From NCBI RefSeq assembly GCF_001700435.1, contig NZ_LYPC01000014.1:248001-312000 (forward strand): a stretch of 64,000 bases of DNA, written 5' to 3'. Below the pieces are notes generated by a model. It had not been told where the DNA came from and did no database searches. It worked only from the letters and a program-made list of their open reading frames with translations. How positions within the stretch are numbered: the first letter of the stretch is position 1; every line of letters begins with the position of its first letter. The position numbers and the translations under genes are program-made. Shown here piece after piece: positions 1 to 9,032 of this stretch. Source of the DNA: Paenibacillus pectinilyticus (GTDB lineage Bacteria; Bacillota; Bacilli; Paenibacillales; NBRC-103111).

Positions 1-483
1 AACCTCATTACCATGTTTGGCGGAACGTCAGTTAACTTTATGGTGCGGCCGGAATGGTTTCGGACGGTTTATATCGTATCCGGTATCTGGCAAGGCATGG
101 GCTTTAGCGCCATTATTTATCTGGCAGCATTAAGTGGTGTCAATCCAGAACTGCACGAGGCAGCAACCGTCGACGGCGCATCGAAGTTAAGAAGAATCTG
201 GAGTATTGATGTTCCATCGATCATGCCTACGATTACGATAATGTTTATCTTGGGCATAGGCAGCATTATGTCCGTCGGTTGGGAAAAAGCCTTCCTAATG
301 CAACAAGGAATGAATTTGACGGTTTCCGAAATTATATCAACTTATGTGTATAAGGTCGGGTTACTGAATGCCCAATTCAGTTTGGCAACCTCTATCGGTC
401 TCTTTAACTCGGCAATCAATTTCTCCTTGCTGATTATCGCCAATTATTCAGCAAAAAAAATGTCCGGCAATAGTCTGTGGTGA
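1..483 (+). CDS. Sugar ABC transporter permease, LplB type (3' part only)
   Basis: The reading frame is open from the first base, so the gene starts upstream of the window and only the last 160 residues are visible. The binding-protein-dependent permease EAA loop is clear (EAATVDGASKLRRI), and hydrophobic stretches before and after it fit the last membrane segments of an LplB-type inner permease. The ending NYSAKKMSGNSLW is where these proteins normally stop. The next permease starts 12 nt after the stop codon and a lipoprotein binding protein follows, so this is one half of an oligosaccharide importer. No ATPase gene is visible nearby; in this family a shared MsmX-type ATPase usually supplies energy (family knowledge). 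The substrate cannot be read from the sequence; a GH32 enzyme downstream hints at a fructan-type sugar. Confidence 0.9.
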   Translation, partial: NLITMFGGTSVNFMVRPEWFRTVYIVSGIWQGMGFSAIIYLAALSGVNPELHEAATVDGASKLRRIWSIDVPSIMPTITIMFILGIGSIMSVGWEKAFLMQQGMNLTVSEIISTYVYKVGLLNAQFSLATSIGLFNSAINFSLLIIANYSAKKMSGNSLW

Positions 484-494
484 GGTGAAGAGCG

Positions 495-1379
495 ATGAAT
501 ACGTTGACTTTAGGCGATCGAATATTCACGGCATTTAATTATTTGTTAATGGCCCTTATTTCAATCACAATCTTGTATCCGCTTTATTTTATAGTTGTAG
601 CCTCTTTTTCCAATCCAGATACAGTAAATAGTGGTGGAATCCTACTTCTCCCTCATCAAGCATATTTGGACGGTTATAAAAAAATATTCGAGTACACCCC
701 GATATGGGTCGGTTATCGCAATTCAATTATATATACAGTTTGCGGAACCCTTGTAAATTTAGCGGTTACAATCCCTTGTGCCTATGCGCTATCCAGGAAA
801 GATTTAGTGGGGAGAAACCCCATCATGTTCCTATTCGTTTTTACCATGTTTTTTAGCGGCGGCCTGATTCCTACTTACTTGCTTGTTTCTAAACTCGGAC
901 TGCTGGACACGATGTGGGCACTGATTCTCCCTTCGGCCGCATCCGTTTGGAATATCATTATTACCCGCACTTACTTTCAAAGCACGATTCCGGATGAATT
1001 AATGGAAGCCGCCATTATGGACGGATGTTCGGATTTTCGATTTTTCTTTTCGGTTGCATTGCCCTTATCGAAGGTTATTATTACCGTTATGGCCCTGTTT
1101 TATGGGATTGCTCAGTGGAACTCTTTCTTTGATCCACTGATTTATTTGAAAACGGAAAGCAAGCTTCCCTTACAATTAATTCTTCGCAATTTATTGATTA
1201 TGAACGAAACAGCAAACCGTATGGTCAATGATCCAGTTTCTTTAGCCCAAAAGCAGAGAATTGCGGAACAGATAAAATACGGAGTCATCATTGCTTCCTG
1301 TCTGCCGTTAATGATAGCGTATCCTTTTTTACAAAAGTATTTCACCAAAGGTGTCATGATCGGATCGATTAAGGGCTAA
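495..1379 (+). CDS. Sugar ABC transporter permease, YtcP/MalG type
   Basis: This 294-residue membrane protein is the second permease of the importer. It has about six hydrophobic segments, beginning with one at residues 12-35, an EAA loop (EAAIMDGCSDFRFF) near residue 185, and the typical C-terminal ending FTKGVMIGSIKG. The length is normal for the YtcP/MalG group. A ribosome site (GAGGTGAAGAG) precedes the ATG, and the gene begins 12 nt after the previous permease, so the two are probably translated together. It would sit in the cytoplasmic membrane as a heterodimer with the LplB-type partner and receive sugar from the lipoprotein encoded next. Assignment to the family is secure; the sugar is not known. 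Confidence 0.93.
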   Translation: MNTLTLGDRIFTAFNYLLMALISITILYPLYFIVVASFSNPDTVNSGGILLLPHQAYLDGYKKIFEYTPIWVGYRNSIIYTVCGTLVNLAVTIPCAYALSRKDLVGRNPIMFLFVFTMFFSGGLIPTYLLVSKLGLLDTMWALILPSAASVWNIIITRTYFQSTIPDELMEAAIMDGCSDFRFFFSVALPLSKVIITVMALFYGIAQWNSFFDPLIYLKTESKLPLQLILRNLLIMNETANRMVNDPVSLAQKQRIAEQIKYGVIIASCLPLMIAYPFLQKYFTKGVMIGSIKG

Positions 1380-1509
1380 TCTGCTTGATCGATTTGCATG
1401 AATATAAAAACAAATCAATGAGGGGTGAGTGGATTACACAAATGATGAGGTCTGAATCATGAAGTTACTTAGGAACACCAAATCTGTGAAAATCGAAGGG
1501 ATGGTTGGT

Positions 1510-3159
1510 ATGAAAAAATTAAAAACAATAAGTACTCTCTTAGTTGCTGGGTTAATGACCACTGTATTTGCCGGTTGTACAGACAGCGGAAATAAGGGTA
1601 CTGAGCCAACTAAAGCAGCGAATGAATCGACAGAAGCTTCCAAGGATACAAAATCGAGCGGGCCTATCAAGATTGTACGATCCAAAGATCCCCGTAATCT
1701 ACCAGTGAAAGATATGATCTGGTACAAGGAGTACACCAAGGTATCCGGCATTAATGTCGATTGGACGGAGATCCCAGGCGAAGGTGCTAATGAGAAAGTG
1801 AACTTGATGCTATCAACAGGGGATCTTCCTGATGCATTCTTAGGAACCTTGAATACCAGTATGGTCATGAACTATGTAGACAGCAAATTGTTCTTACCGA
1901 TTGACGATTATATCAAAGACATGCCGAACTTTTCGAAAGTACTTGCACAAAGACCGGATTATAAATCAATGATTACTGCACCCGACGGCCACATTTATGG
2001 TCTCCCTTACATTGAAGAGATGAATGGTCTGGTTGCAAACCACGGAATCCTAACTATCTATAAGCCATGGCTTGATAAATTGGGGCTTCCTATCCCAAAA
2101 ACGATTGACGAATATCGCGACGATTTAAAAAAATTCGTAACTAACGATATGAATGGAAACGGGAAAAAAGATGAGCTAGGTTTGGTACTGGCTAATAAGA
2201 ACGCCAAATCGGGGATTGGGAGCTGGCGGAATGCGGATGACTTCGGTCAATTCTTCGGATTATGGGGCCAGGCGGATCGCAGTGATAGTATGGCGATTGA
2301 TAAAAGCGGGAAAATTTTCAACTCGGCAGCAACAGATGCCTATAAACAAGGAATTCAATACTTGCACAGCATGTATCAAGACGGTCTGATTGATCCAGAG
2401 TTTTCTATCACAGATTCCCCTAAACTGCAGGCTAAACTGAGGAATTCAGATGTGATTGCGGGTTCTGTGATCAACTTCTCGATTGTTGACGTTGTCGGCA
2501 AGGATCGTGCGAAAGATTATGTGCCAATTCCTTATTTGAAAGGACCAGGCGGGGAGTATGGAGATCGAGATAATTTTACCGAAATGCATAACCCTGTTGC
2601 CTTTGTTGTAACAAAGAATGCCAAAGATCCGAAGACTGTTCTGAAATGGGCAGATGGACTCTATGCACCGGAATGGTCAGTACAGACGAACTGGGGACCG
2701 CTCGGATATCAATATAAAAAGAACGACAAAGGCGTAATGGTGTTTGATACGTTAAAGGATGGTCTCGAAACTTATAACGATATGCGCGCAAGAAACACCA
2801 TACAGGGCAACTCGCCCATAGCCATTCTCAGGGAGTACTACGATAAAGTCGTGGAATATCCGCAAGATGCGCAAAATCTATACGATGCAATGAAAACGGT
2901 AGGTTTTGTTGATAAGCACCTGAACGATCCCTATATCTCGCAAAATCTTTTCTATGATACCAAGACTACTCAGCGCATGTCGCAGCTTTCTCCACAAATC
3001 TATGGCTTAATCGATAACAATAAGACCAAATGGATCATGGATGGCGGTGTTGAGAAAGATTGGGACGGCTACACGAAAGAGCTGGAAAAAGCAGGTATGA
3101 GCGAATTCATTGGCTATGTGCAAAAGGCTTATGATCGTTTTAAACAAAATGCGAAGTAA
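1510..3159 (+). CDS. Extracellular solute-binding lipoprotein, LplA-like
   Basis: I place the start at the ATG at 1510, which has AAGGG about 9 nt upstream and opens directly onto a lipoprotein signal peptide: basic MKKLK, a hydrophobic run, then the lipobox FAGC with Cys23. An in-frame ATG at 1459 would add 17 residues before the signal and is less likely. The mature protein of roughly 525 residues is the long type of family 1 solute-binding protein (LplA/YtcQ), with a low-complexity Ser/Thr/Lys linker after the Cys and Trp-rich segments later. It would be anchored outside the membrane and deliver an oligosaccharide to the two preceding permeases. A GC-rich hairpin follows the stop codon, which may favour transcript levels of the binding protein over the genes downstream. 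Confidence 0.92.
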   Translation: MKKLKTISTLLVAGLMTTVFAGCTDSGNKGTEPTKAANESTEASKDTKSSGPIKIVRSKDPRNLPVKDMIWYKEYTKVSGINVDWTEIPGEGANEKVNLMLSTGDLPDAFLGTLNTSMVMNYVDSKLFLPIDDYIKDMPNFSKVLAQRPDYKSMITAPDGHIYGLPYIEEMNGLVANHGILTIYKPWLDKLGLPIPKTIDEYRDDLKKFVTNDMNGNGKKDELGLVLANKNAKSGIGSWRNADDFGQFFGLWGQADRSDSMAIDKSGKIFNSAATDAYKQGIQYLHSMYQDGLIDPEFSITDSPKLQAKLRNSDVIAGSVINFSIVDVVGKDRAKDYVPIPYLKGPGGEYGDRDNFTEMHNPVAFVVTKNAKDPKTVLKWADGLYAPEWSVQTNWGPLGYQYKKNDKGVMVFDTLKDGLETYNDMRARNTIQGNSPIAILREYYDKVVEYPQDAQNLYDAMKTVGFVDKHLNDPYISQNLFYDTKTTQRMSQLSPQIYGLIDNNKTKWIMDGGVEKDWDGYTKELEKAGMSEFIGYVQKAYDRFKQNAK

Positions 3160-3178
3160 GCAACACTGATTGACTTCG

Positions 3179-3214
3179 ATCGGCAATCCTTGTAATGGAT
3201 GGTGGGTTGCCGAT
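3179..3214 (+). terminator. Intercistronic hairpin after binding-protein gene
   Basis: ATCGGCAATCC pairs with GGGTTGCCGAT across a loop of 14 nt, with no strong T-run after it. It lies between the binding-protein stop codon and the cupin gene. It could be a weak terminator or a 3' stabiliser that sets unequal expression within the operon. Confidence 0.5.
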
Positions 3215-3249
3215 ATTTCCTCAATAGATGATAAGAAGGAGAGATGGAG

Positions 3250-4452
3250 ATGCCAACAGTAAGGCAGATTGTATCCGAAGAATTAGCGAGGAATAAAGGC
3301 GTGCTTCGTCTAGCACCAACTTGGGTGCCAAGACCTCTTCTTCAGCCTGGCGGCAGGATGAAGCTTAATCCAAAGGATTTATATGTACTCGGAGCTGAAC
3401 GCGGGGGAATCGATGAACGATGGCTCGCTTCAACAACGAATGCAGACAATGGCCCATTAACGCCTATGGATGAAGGTTTAAGCTATATTGTTACAGGAGA
3501 AGATGGCCAAGGACAGAAAGTACTTTTAAAGGAAGCAATCGATAATCTAGGTAACGAAATGGTGGGGTCGGACGTCGTGGCCAAATTTGGCGGGTGGGCT
3601 GTACTTACCAAATTGTTTGATAACATGGGGCCAATTCCTTTTCATATGCATCAAATGGAAGAACATGCGCAAAAGGTGAACTGTCAGAGTAAACCTGAAG
3701 CTTATTATTTCCCAGTTCAATTAAATACGACCGTTAACAATTTTCCGTATACCTTTTTTGGACTGGAACCAGGAACAACAAAAGAAGATATCTATGGTTG
3801 CTTGAATAGATGGGAAGAAGGGGACAATGGCATCCTTGACCTTTCCAAAGCGTACCGCACAATCCCCGGAACTGGTTGGGATGTTCCGGCAGGAATCCTA
3901 CATGCACCGGGTTCCTTAGTAACGTATGAACTTCAAGGGCCAAGTGATGTATCAGGTATGTTTCAATCCATCGTTGAAGGAAGAATTATACCTTGGGAGA
4001 ATCTGGTGCGATTTGTTCCCGAAGAGCAACACCGCGATCTGGATTATATTGTTGGCATGCTGGATTGGGAAAAGAATGTGGAACCCAATTTCAAACAGGA
4101 ACGTTTTCGTGAGCCCAAACCGGCCCACCCCAATCAGGATTCGGCTGAAGCGGGTTATTTTGAAAATTGGGTCGTGTATGGAAATGAGAAGTTTTCCTCC
4201 AAAGAATTGACCGTGCTTCCTGGTCGTAAAGTTGTGATTGGGGACGAAGCTGCTTATGGTCTTCTACTTCTCCAAGGTTACGGTTCCCTGCAAGGAAGCC
4301 AACTTGCAACACCGACCATGATTCGTTATGGCGAGCTGACGTATGATGAATATTTCGTAACCGTAAGCGCAGCACGCGAAGGTGTCGTTATTGAGAACCA
4401 GAGTCAAACCGAGCCATTGGTGATGCTGAAGCATTTCGGGCCTCTCGTATAA
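3250..4452 (+). CDS. Cupin-fold phosphomannose-isomerase-like protein
   Basis: The 400-residue product carries a cupin metal-binding signature near residue 135 (PFHMHQMEEHA), matching the His-x-His and later Glu pattern that holds a metal in type I phosphomannose isomerases. Further on, PAGILHAPGSLVTYELQGPSDVSG resembles the second cupin motif, with a His placed to complete the site. No signal peptide is present, so it acts in the cytoplasm. The ATG at 3250 has AAGGAG 8 nt upstream; an ATG two codons earlier sits too close to that site. It lies between the importer and a GH32 gene and could isomerise or epimerise a sugar or sugar phosphate released from the imported glycan. The fold is likely; the exact reaction is inference. 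Confidence 0.65.
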   Translation: MPTVRQIVSEELARNKGVLRLAPTWVPRPLLQPGGRMKLNPKDLYVLGAERGGIDERWLASTTNADNGPLTPMDEGLSYIVTGEDGQGQKVLLKEAIDNLGNEMVGSDVVAKFGGWAVLTKLFDNMGPIPFHMHQMEEHAQKVNCQSKPEAYYFPVQLNTTVNNFPYTFFGLEPGTTKEDIYGCLNRWEEGDNGILDLSKAYRTIPGTGWDVPAGILHAPGSLVTYELQGPSDVSGMFQSIVEGRIIPWENLVRFVPEEQHRDLDYIVGMLDWEKNVEPNFKQERFREPKPAHPNQDSAEAGYFENWVVYGNEKFSSKELTVLPGRKVVIGDEAAYGLLLLQGYGSLQGSQLATPTMIRYGELTYDEYFVTVSAAREGVVIENQSQTEPLVMLKHFGPLV

Positions 4453-4480
4453 ATTGATAAGTGGAAGGAACGGTTAGTCT

Positions 4481-6133
4481 ATGTCCATACAAAGAAAAAT
4501 ATCTTTGAATCATACTTATCTGCATATCCCGGTTAGAAAAGATGCACAAGGTAATTATGTAAAGTTAATTGTGGGTGGCGAATGCCGTCACGAATTTAGG
4601 ATCGAATTGGATGATCAGGCAAGTGACTTCTATGCGTTTATAGATGTAAGCAAATACAAAGGCAATGAGTTGGTCGTACGCGTTGAAAATCCTCAAGGAA
4701 TCACCGAAGCGGCTTTGGACCGATTCATGGTTAGTGATGAAAATTGCAATAAAGACAATGAACTTTATCAAGGTTTGTATTCCGAAAAATTCCGGCCGCA
4801 ATACCATTTTACATCCCGCAGGGGTTGGCTAAATGATCCGAATGGCTTGGTTTATCAAAATGGCCTATTCCATATGTTTTATCAACATAACCCGTTTGGC
4901 ATCCGGCACGGCGGTGTGAATATCAGCTGGGGACACACGGTATCCGAAGATTTAATCCATTGGCGCGAACAGTCGGATGCCCTGCATCCAGTCTCCAAAC
5001 AAGCGCATATTGCCTCAGGCGGCGCGGTTGTAGATCATGACAATACAGCGGGTTTCGGCAAGGAAGCAATGATTCTCTCCTATACGAGTCTAGCCTCAGC
5101 CAATTTCACTGAACCAGGAGCGTCCAAATTCCCAACTGAAGGACAGTTTCTGGCGTATAGCCTGGACAATGGGGTAACCTTTCAAACCTATGAAGGCAAT
5201 CCGATTCTTCCAGGCGTCGAAGAATGGCGCGACCCCCGTATTGTCTGGTATGAACCACAGAAGAAATGGGTGCTGACCGTTTACGAGGAGCATTATCATG
5301 AGCACTGTGTTGCTTTTTATGAGTCTACGGATTTGAAACAATGGAAATTGCTCAGTATTCTAGCTGGACTATACGAGTGCCCCGACTTCTTTGAATTGAA
5401 TGTCAAGAATGAACCGGGCCATTCAAAGTGGGTGCTTTATGGCGCGGAAGGTCGTTACATGATCGGGGACTTTGATGGAAAAGTGTTTAAAGCTATCGAA
5501 GAATCTGATGATTATCTAGATTATGGCGATATTTTTTACGCTGCGCAAACGTGGAGCAACACCGAAAATGCCATGGAGTATGCTCTGAATATCGCATGGA
5601 TCCGAAGTGAGAATATCGGCCATGCTTCCGAAGTTTTCCCAGAGATGCCGTTCAATCAACAAATGACGATCACGACAAAACTGGACTTGGTTAACACAGA
5701 GAATGGTTATCGGATATTACGTTATCCGATTGAGGGAATCAAGACATTGAGAGACCAAGAAACGATTGAAACAACACCGCTAAATCCGGGAACAGCGTGG
5801 AAGCAGGCTCTTGGCGGATCAAGTGATATGGAAATATCGTTTGCCATTCAGAATGATACGATTATCGAATTTTCAATCGCGAATTCTAATCTAATTTACG
5901 ATAGTTCGACCGGGCATTTAGACTTTGGCAATGGCAAAAAGGCTTATGTAACTCCATCACATCTTGAACTGCGTGTTCTTATGGATGTTGTATCGGTTGA
6001 ATTGTTCTTTAATGAAGGCGAGGCATCATCCACCTACCATTTACTTGATAACCAAACTGATCTTGCGATTAGCATCCGCGAAGGATCGGCAGAAGTAACT
6101 GTCAAGAAATGGTTGATGAAATCGATTTGGTAG
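4481..6133 (+). CDS. Glycoside hydrolase family 32 (beta-fructosidase)
   Basis: The 550-residue protein has the GH32 five-bladed propeller signatures: WLNDPNG at residues 116-122 with Asp119 as the predicted nucleophile, a WRDPR motif near residue 248 (transition-state stabiliser) and ECPDFFEL near residue 302 whose Glu is the expected acid/base. About 105 residues precede the catalytic domain, resembling the small N-terminal beta domain (DUF4980 type) seen in some GH32 enzymes; a beta-sandwich domain closes the protein. There is no signal peptide, so it should work inside the cell on imported fructosides such as sucrose-type or levan/inulin oligosaccharides. The gene starts 28 nt after the cupin gene behind GGAAGGAA and ends at a strong terminator, closing the first operon. 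Confidence 0.88.
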   Translation: MSIQRKISLNHTYLHIPVRKDAQGNYVKLIVGGECRHEFRIELDDQASDFYAFIDVSKYKGNELVVRVENPQGITEAALDRFMVSDENCNKDNELYQGLYSEKFRPQYHFTSRRGWLNDPNGLVYQNGLFHMFYQHNPFGIRHGGVNISWGHTVSEDLIHWREQSDALHPVSKQAHIASGGAVVDHDNTAGFGKEAMILSYTSLASANFTEPGASKFPTEGQFLAYSLDNGVTFQTYEGNPILPGVEEWRDPRIVWYEPQKKWVLTVYEEHYHEHCVAFYESTDLKQWKLLSILAGLYECPDFFELNVKNEPGHSKWVLYGAEGRYMIGDFDGKVFKAIEESDDYLDYGDIFYAAQTWSNTENAMEYALNIAWIRSENIGHASEVFPEMPFNQQMTITTKLDLVNTENGYRILRYPIEGIKTLRDQETIETTPLNPGTAWKQALGGSSDMEISFAIQNDTIIEFSIANSNLIYDSSTGHLDFGNGKKAYVTPSHLELRVLMDVVSVELFFNEGEASSTYHLLDNQTDLAISIREGSAEVTVKKWLMKSIW

Positions 6134-6146
6134 CCCTCCGGATGTT

Positions 6147-6183
6147 GCCCTTGAGATGTCCTTATAGATCTCAGGGGCTTTTT
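6147..6183 (+). terminator. Rho-independent terminator after GH32
   Basis: An 11-bp stem (GCCCTTGAGAT with ATCTCAGGGGC, one mismatch) is followed by TTTTT. It separates the importer/GH32 operon from the phosphosugar operon that starts at 6221. Confidence 0.85.
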
Positions 6184-6220
6184 AATTTCCAACTTTGCAT
6201 AAATGAAAGGGAGGATTTAT

Positions 6221-7003
6221 ATGATTCGGATTAAAGCCGTAGTATTTGACTTCGACGGAACAATCTCAACACTCCGCGCAGGATGGGAAGACATCATGAT
6301 ACCGCTCATGAAAGATTCCATCACAGGAGGCGTTCAGCTGAGCAAAGAGCAAGAGGCTCAATTACATCAACAAATTCTTACCTATATTGATCAATCAACC
6401 GGTATTCAGACCATTTATCAGATGAGATGGCTTGCGGAGACCGTTCAGAACGCCGGCTGGAATCAAGAGATTTTAGATGAATGGGAATATAAAGCGGAAT
6501 ACAACCGCAGATTGTTAGAACGAGTAAAAGAAAGAGTAGATCGGTTGGAAATAGGAGATCTTCGAGCCGAGAATTTCCTCATCCAAGGTGCTGCTGAATT
6601 TGTAAAGACGCTTCATGAAATAGGATTTGAATTATATATGGCTAGCGGTACCGACCACCCAGATGTTGTACGAGAGGCGGAAGTTCTTGGAGTTAAGCAG
6701 TATTTCAAAGAGATTGTTGGTGCTCCGGTAGGCAAGGCTGAATGTTCCAAGGAAAAAGTTTTACGTGATTTAATGGAAGAAAAGGGGCTCGCAGGGAATG
6801 AAGTCGCGGTAATTGGGGATGGCAAAGTCGAAATTCTATTAGGTAAAGAAGTCGGAGGTTTGGCCTTGGGGCTTGCCAGTGATGAGGAGAAGCGAACAGG
6901 AATTAATCCGGTTAAGGAACGGCGTTTGCAAGCAGCGGGGGCTGATTGGATTTCGGGAGATTTCTTAAACCTTAATGAATGGCTCGAAAAACTGGGCGTG
7001 TAG
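6221..7003 (+). CDS. HAD-superfamily phosphatase
   Basis: The start is the ATG at 6221, preceded by AAAGGGAGG at ideal distance; an ATG six codons upstream overlaps this site. The 260-residue product opens with the HAD motif I (VVFDFDGTIS), whose two Asp residues are the nucleophile and acid/base. Motif II is the Ser of MASGTDHP near residue 143, and motif III/IV is the conserved GDGKVE region, somewhat altered from the usual GDxxxD since a Glu replaces the last acid. A helical cap domain occupies roughly residues 20-115. It is first in an operon with a kinase, an SIS isomerase and a sugar isomerase, so it may remove a phosphate from a sugar bisphosphate, as GmhB does in heptose synthesis. 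That role is inference. Confidence 0.85.
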   Translation: MIRIKAVVFDFDGTISTLRAGWEDIMIPLMKDSITGGVQLSKEQEAQLHQQILTYIDQSTGIQTIYQMRWLAETVQNAGWNQEILDEWEYKAEYNRRLLERVKERVDRLEIGDLRAENFLIQGAAEFVKTLHEIGFELYMASGTDHPDVVREAEVLGVKQYFKEIVGAPVGKAECSKEKVLRDLMEEKGLAGNEVAVIGDGKVEILLGKEVGGLALGLASDEEKRTGINPVKERRLQAAGADWISGDFLNLNEWLEKLGV

Positions 7004-7037
7004 AGCACCTCTAAAAAAAAGATGGGGAGGGTCTCCA

Positions 7038-9032
7038 ATGGAATCATCCAAGCAATTATCGTTTGATGCTATTAAAACCAATTCTGTTCACACGCGAACA
7101 AATTTGGTTACCATACGGAATATGGCTAGGCCCTATGACGAGCTGTCCGAGGATTGGCCGCATGCACCTCATGAACAAGAACATTTTCAGCAATTGGTAG
7201 ACGAGATTGTGAAGACGAGAGCTGCAGGTAAACCGGTCATTTGGTCGATGGGAGCACACGTTATTAAAAACGGTTTGTCTCGCTACATTATAGAAATGGT
7301 TCGTCACGGTATTTTAACCCATGTTTCGGGTAATGGCGCCACAAGCATTCATGATTTTGAACTAGCGTTACTTGGAGAAACCTCAGAAGATGTTGCACGG
7401 TCGATTGAGGATGGGTCGTTTGGCATGTGGGAAGAGACAGGGCGTTATATGAACGAAGCGATTCAGCAGGGTTCATCTTCGGGCATTGGTTATGGCGAAA
7501 GTCTATTTCGTTACCTCGATCAGCATCCAGAGCGCTTCCCCCATTACGACGATTGCGTGTTCGTTCAATGTCAGCGTTCAGGCATCCCTTATACATGCCA
7601 CATTTCCATCGGAACGGATATTATTCATCAACATCCTATTGTGGATTTTGAAGCTCTTGGCCGAACGAGCGGCAAAGACTTTGAGAAGATGACCCAGTCT
7701 ATTGCTGAGATGAAAGATGGCGGTGTGTTTCTGAACTTCGGTTCGGCAATTTCGGGGCCTGAGATTTTTTTGAAAGCACTCAGTATCTGTCGGAACCAGG
7801 GACTGAAGATGTCGCCAATCGTTGCAGCGAATTTTGATATCGTACCCGTATTTGAAAATCCAGTTCCTCCAGTTACGGATCCAGAATATTACTATCGGCC
7901 ACGCCGCAATTTCATAGAACGACTCACGCAAGTGGGGGGGCAAGGGTATCTGTTTCACGGATTGCATCAAATAACCATTCCCCAGCTTTTTGAGCAGGTA
8001 TTAAGAAAGAAGCAAGAGTTGGGCATCGATTTTCCACCTTATGTTCATAAAGAAAATTTGTCGCAAGAGCAAGTGAATTTGTTCCCAGTTGCTTCGCGAA
8101 GCGCTTCATTCAGCGTTGAGCATCTCGTGTCTGACAAGTCGAAACCGAAGATGGATTGGCCTAAGGCAGTGGATTCGGACTTCTGCAATTTTGTGATTCG
8201 AATCAAAGAAGCTCGGAAAAACGGTCACGAGGTTCTGGTTAACCTTGGCGGGAATGTGATTGGCAGCGGTGTTTCTTTAGAAATTTGCGATTTAATCGAA
8301 CAAGGGTTCATCACACACCTGGCTTTAAATGGAGCCGGCGCATTCCAAGATTTGGAGTTGGCAGCCTTCGGTCAAACGGAAGAGCGAGATGATCATTCGC
8401 TGAAAGATGGGAAACTTGGCATGTGGCGGGAGCCGGGTGAGTTGCTGCATACCGCGCTTCGCGAGGGTTATGCTACAGGTTTGGGTTATGGCCAAAGCTT
8501 GATGAACCATATGGAGGCCAACCCGGATCTTTATACGTATCGCCGGTACAGCTTGATTCACGCTTGCAGCCAAAAGGGTATTCCATGCACGGTGCATGTC
8601 ACACTTGGAACCGATGCGATTCAGCAGCATCCGGATGTTGACTTCGCCATTCAAGGCGGAGCAAGCGGCAGAGACTTCAAGATTTACGCCAATACGGTTA
8701 CCCGTTTGGATGGTGGCGTATTCATTAATTTCGGCTCGAGTGTTACGGGCCCTGAGGTATTCCTCAAAGCGTTATCCATCGCGAGAAATCTGGGGTTTGC
8801 CGTGCACCGCATCACGACGGCCAATTTTGACATCGTGCAACTCGGCGATTATCACCGCAAAGTCAGTTATGGAGATTGGGATTATTATTATCGTCCTCGG
8901 AAAAATATTGTTCACCGACCTACAAGCCTTGGTGGGGAAGGGTTTCACTTCGAAGGGCTTCACCAACAGACGATACCCGCTTTAAGCAACATACTATTGA
9001 ATACCATGGAAGAGGGGAGTCGGGAAGAATGA
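7038..9032 (+). CDS. Tandem deoxyhypusine-synthase-like protein of unknown role
   Basis: The ATG at 7038 follows GGGGAGGG; the product has 664 residues. It consists of two homologous halves, about 60-335 and 385-655. Matching pairs include HVIKNGLSRYI / NVIGSGVSLEI, SIHDFELALLGET / AFQDLELAAFGQT, GMWEETG / GMWREPG, GTDIIHQHP / GTDAIQQHP, GGVFLNFGSAISGPEIFLKAL / GGVFINFGSSVTGPEVFLKAL and YYYRPRRN / YYYRPRKN. From memory, the first motifs resemble the NAD-binding start of deoxyhypusine synthase and the NFGS...GPE region its lysine-bearing segment. A bacterium has no eIF5A needing hypusine, so another reaction is likely. The stop codon overlaps the start of a sugar kinase gene by 4 nt, which ties it to phosphosugar metabolism. 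The duplication is directly visible; the family match is moderately sure; function is unknown. Confidence 0.6.
   Translation: MESSKQLSFDAIKTNSVHTRTNLVTIRNMARPYDELSEDWPHAPHEQEHFQQLVDEIVKTRAAGKPVIWSMGAHVIKNGLSRYIIEMVRHGILTHVSGNGATSIHDFELALLGETSEDVARSIEDGSFGMWEETGRYMNEAIQQGSSSGIGYGESLFRYLDQHPERFPHYDDCVFVQCQRSGIPYTCHISIGTDIIHQHPIVDFEALGRTSGKDFEKMTQSIAEMKDGGVFLNFGSAISGPEIFLKALSICRNQGLKMSPIVAANFDIVPVFENPVPPVTDPEYYYRPRRNFIERLTQVGGQGYLFHGLHQITIPQLFEQVLRKKQELGIDFPPYVHKENLSQEQVNLFPVASRSASFSVEHLVSDKSKPKMDWPKAVDSDFCNFVIRIKEARKNGHEVLVNLGGNVIGSGVSLEICDLIEQGFITHLALNGAGAFQDLELAAFGQTEERDDHSLKDGKLGMWREPGELLHTALREGYATGLGYGQSLMNHMEANPDLYTYRRYSLIHACSQKGIPCTVHVTLGTDAIQQHPDVDFAIQGGASGRDFKIYANTVTRLDGGVFINFGSSVTGPEVFLKALSIARNLGFAVHRITTANFDIVQLGDYHRKVSYGDWDYYYRPRKNIVHRPTSLGGEGFHFEGLHQQTIPALSNILLNTMEEGSREE

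Noticed and set aside
7056-8109. Several long open frames opposite the DHS-like gene
   Set aside because: They lie wholly inside a well-supported gene, have no ribosome sites and give low-complexity products. They are antisense shadows.
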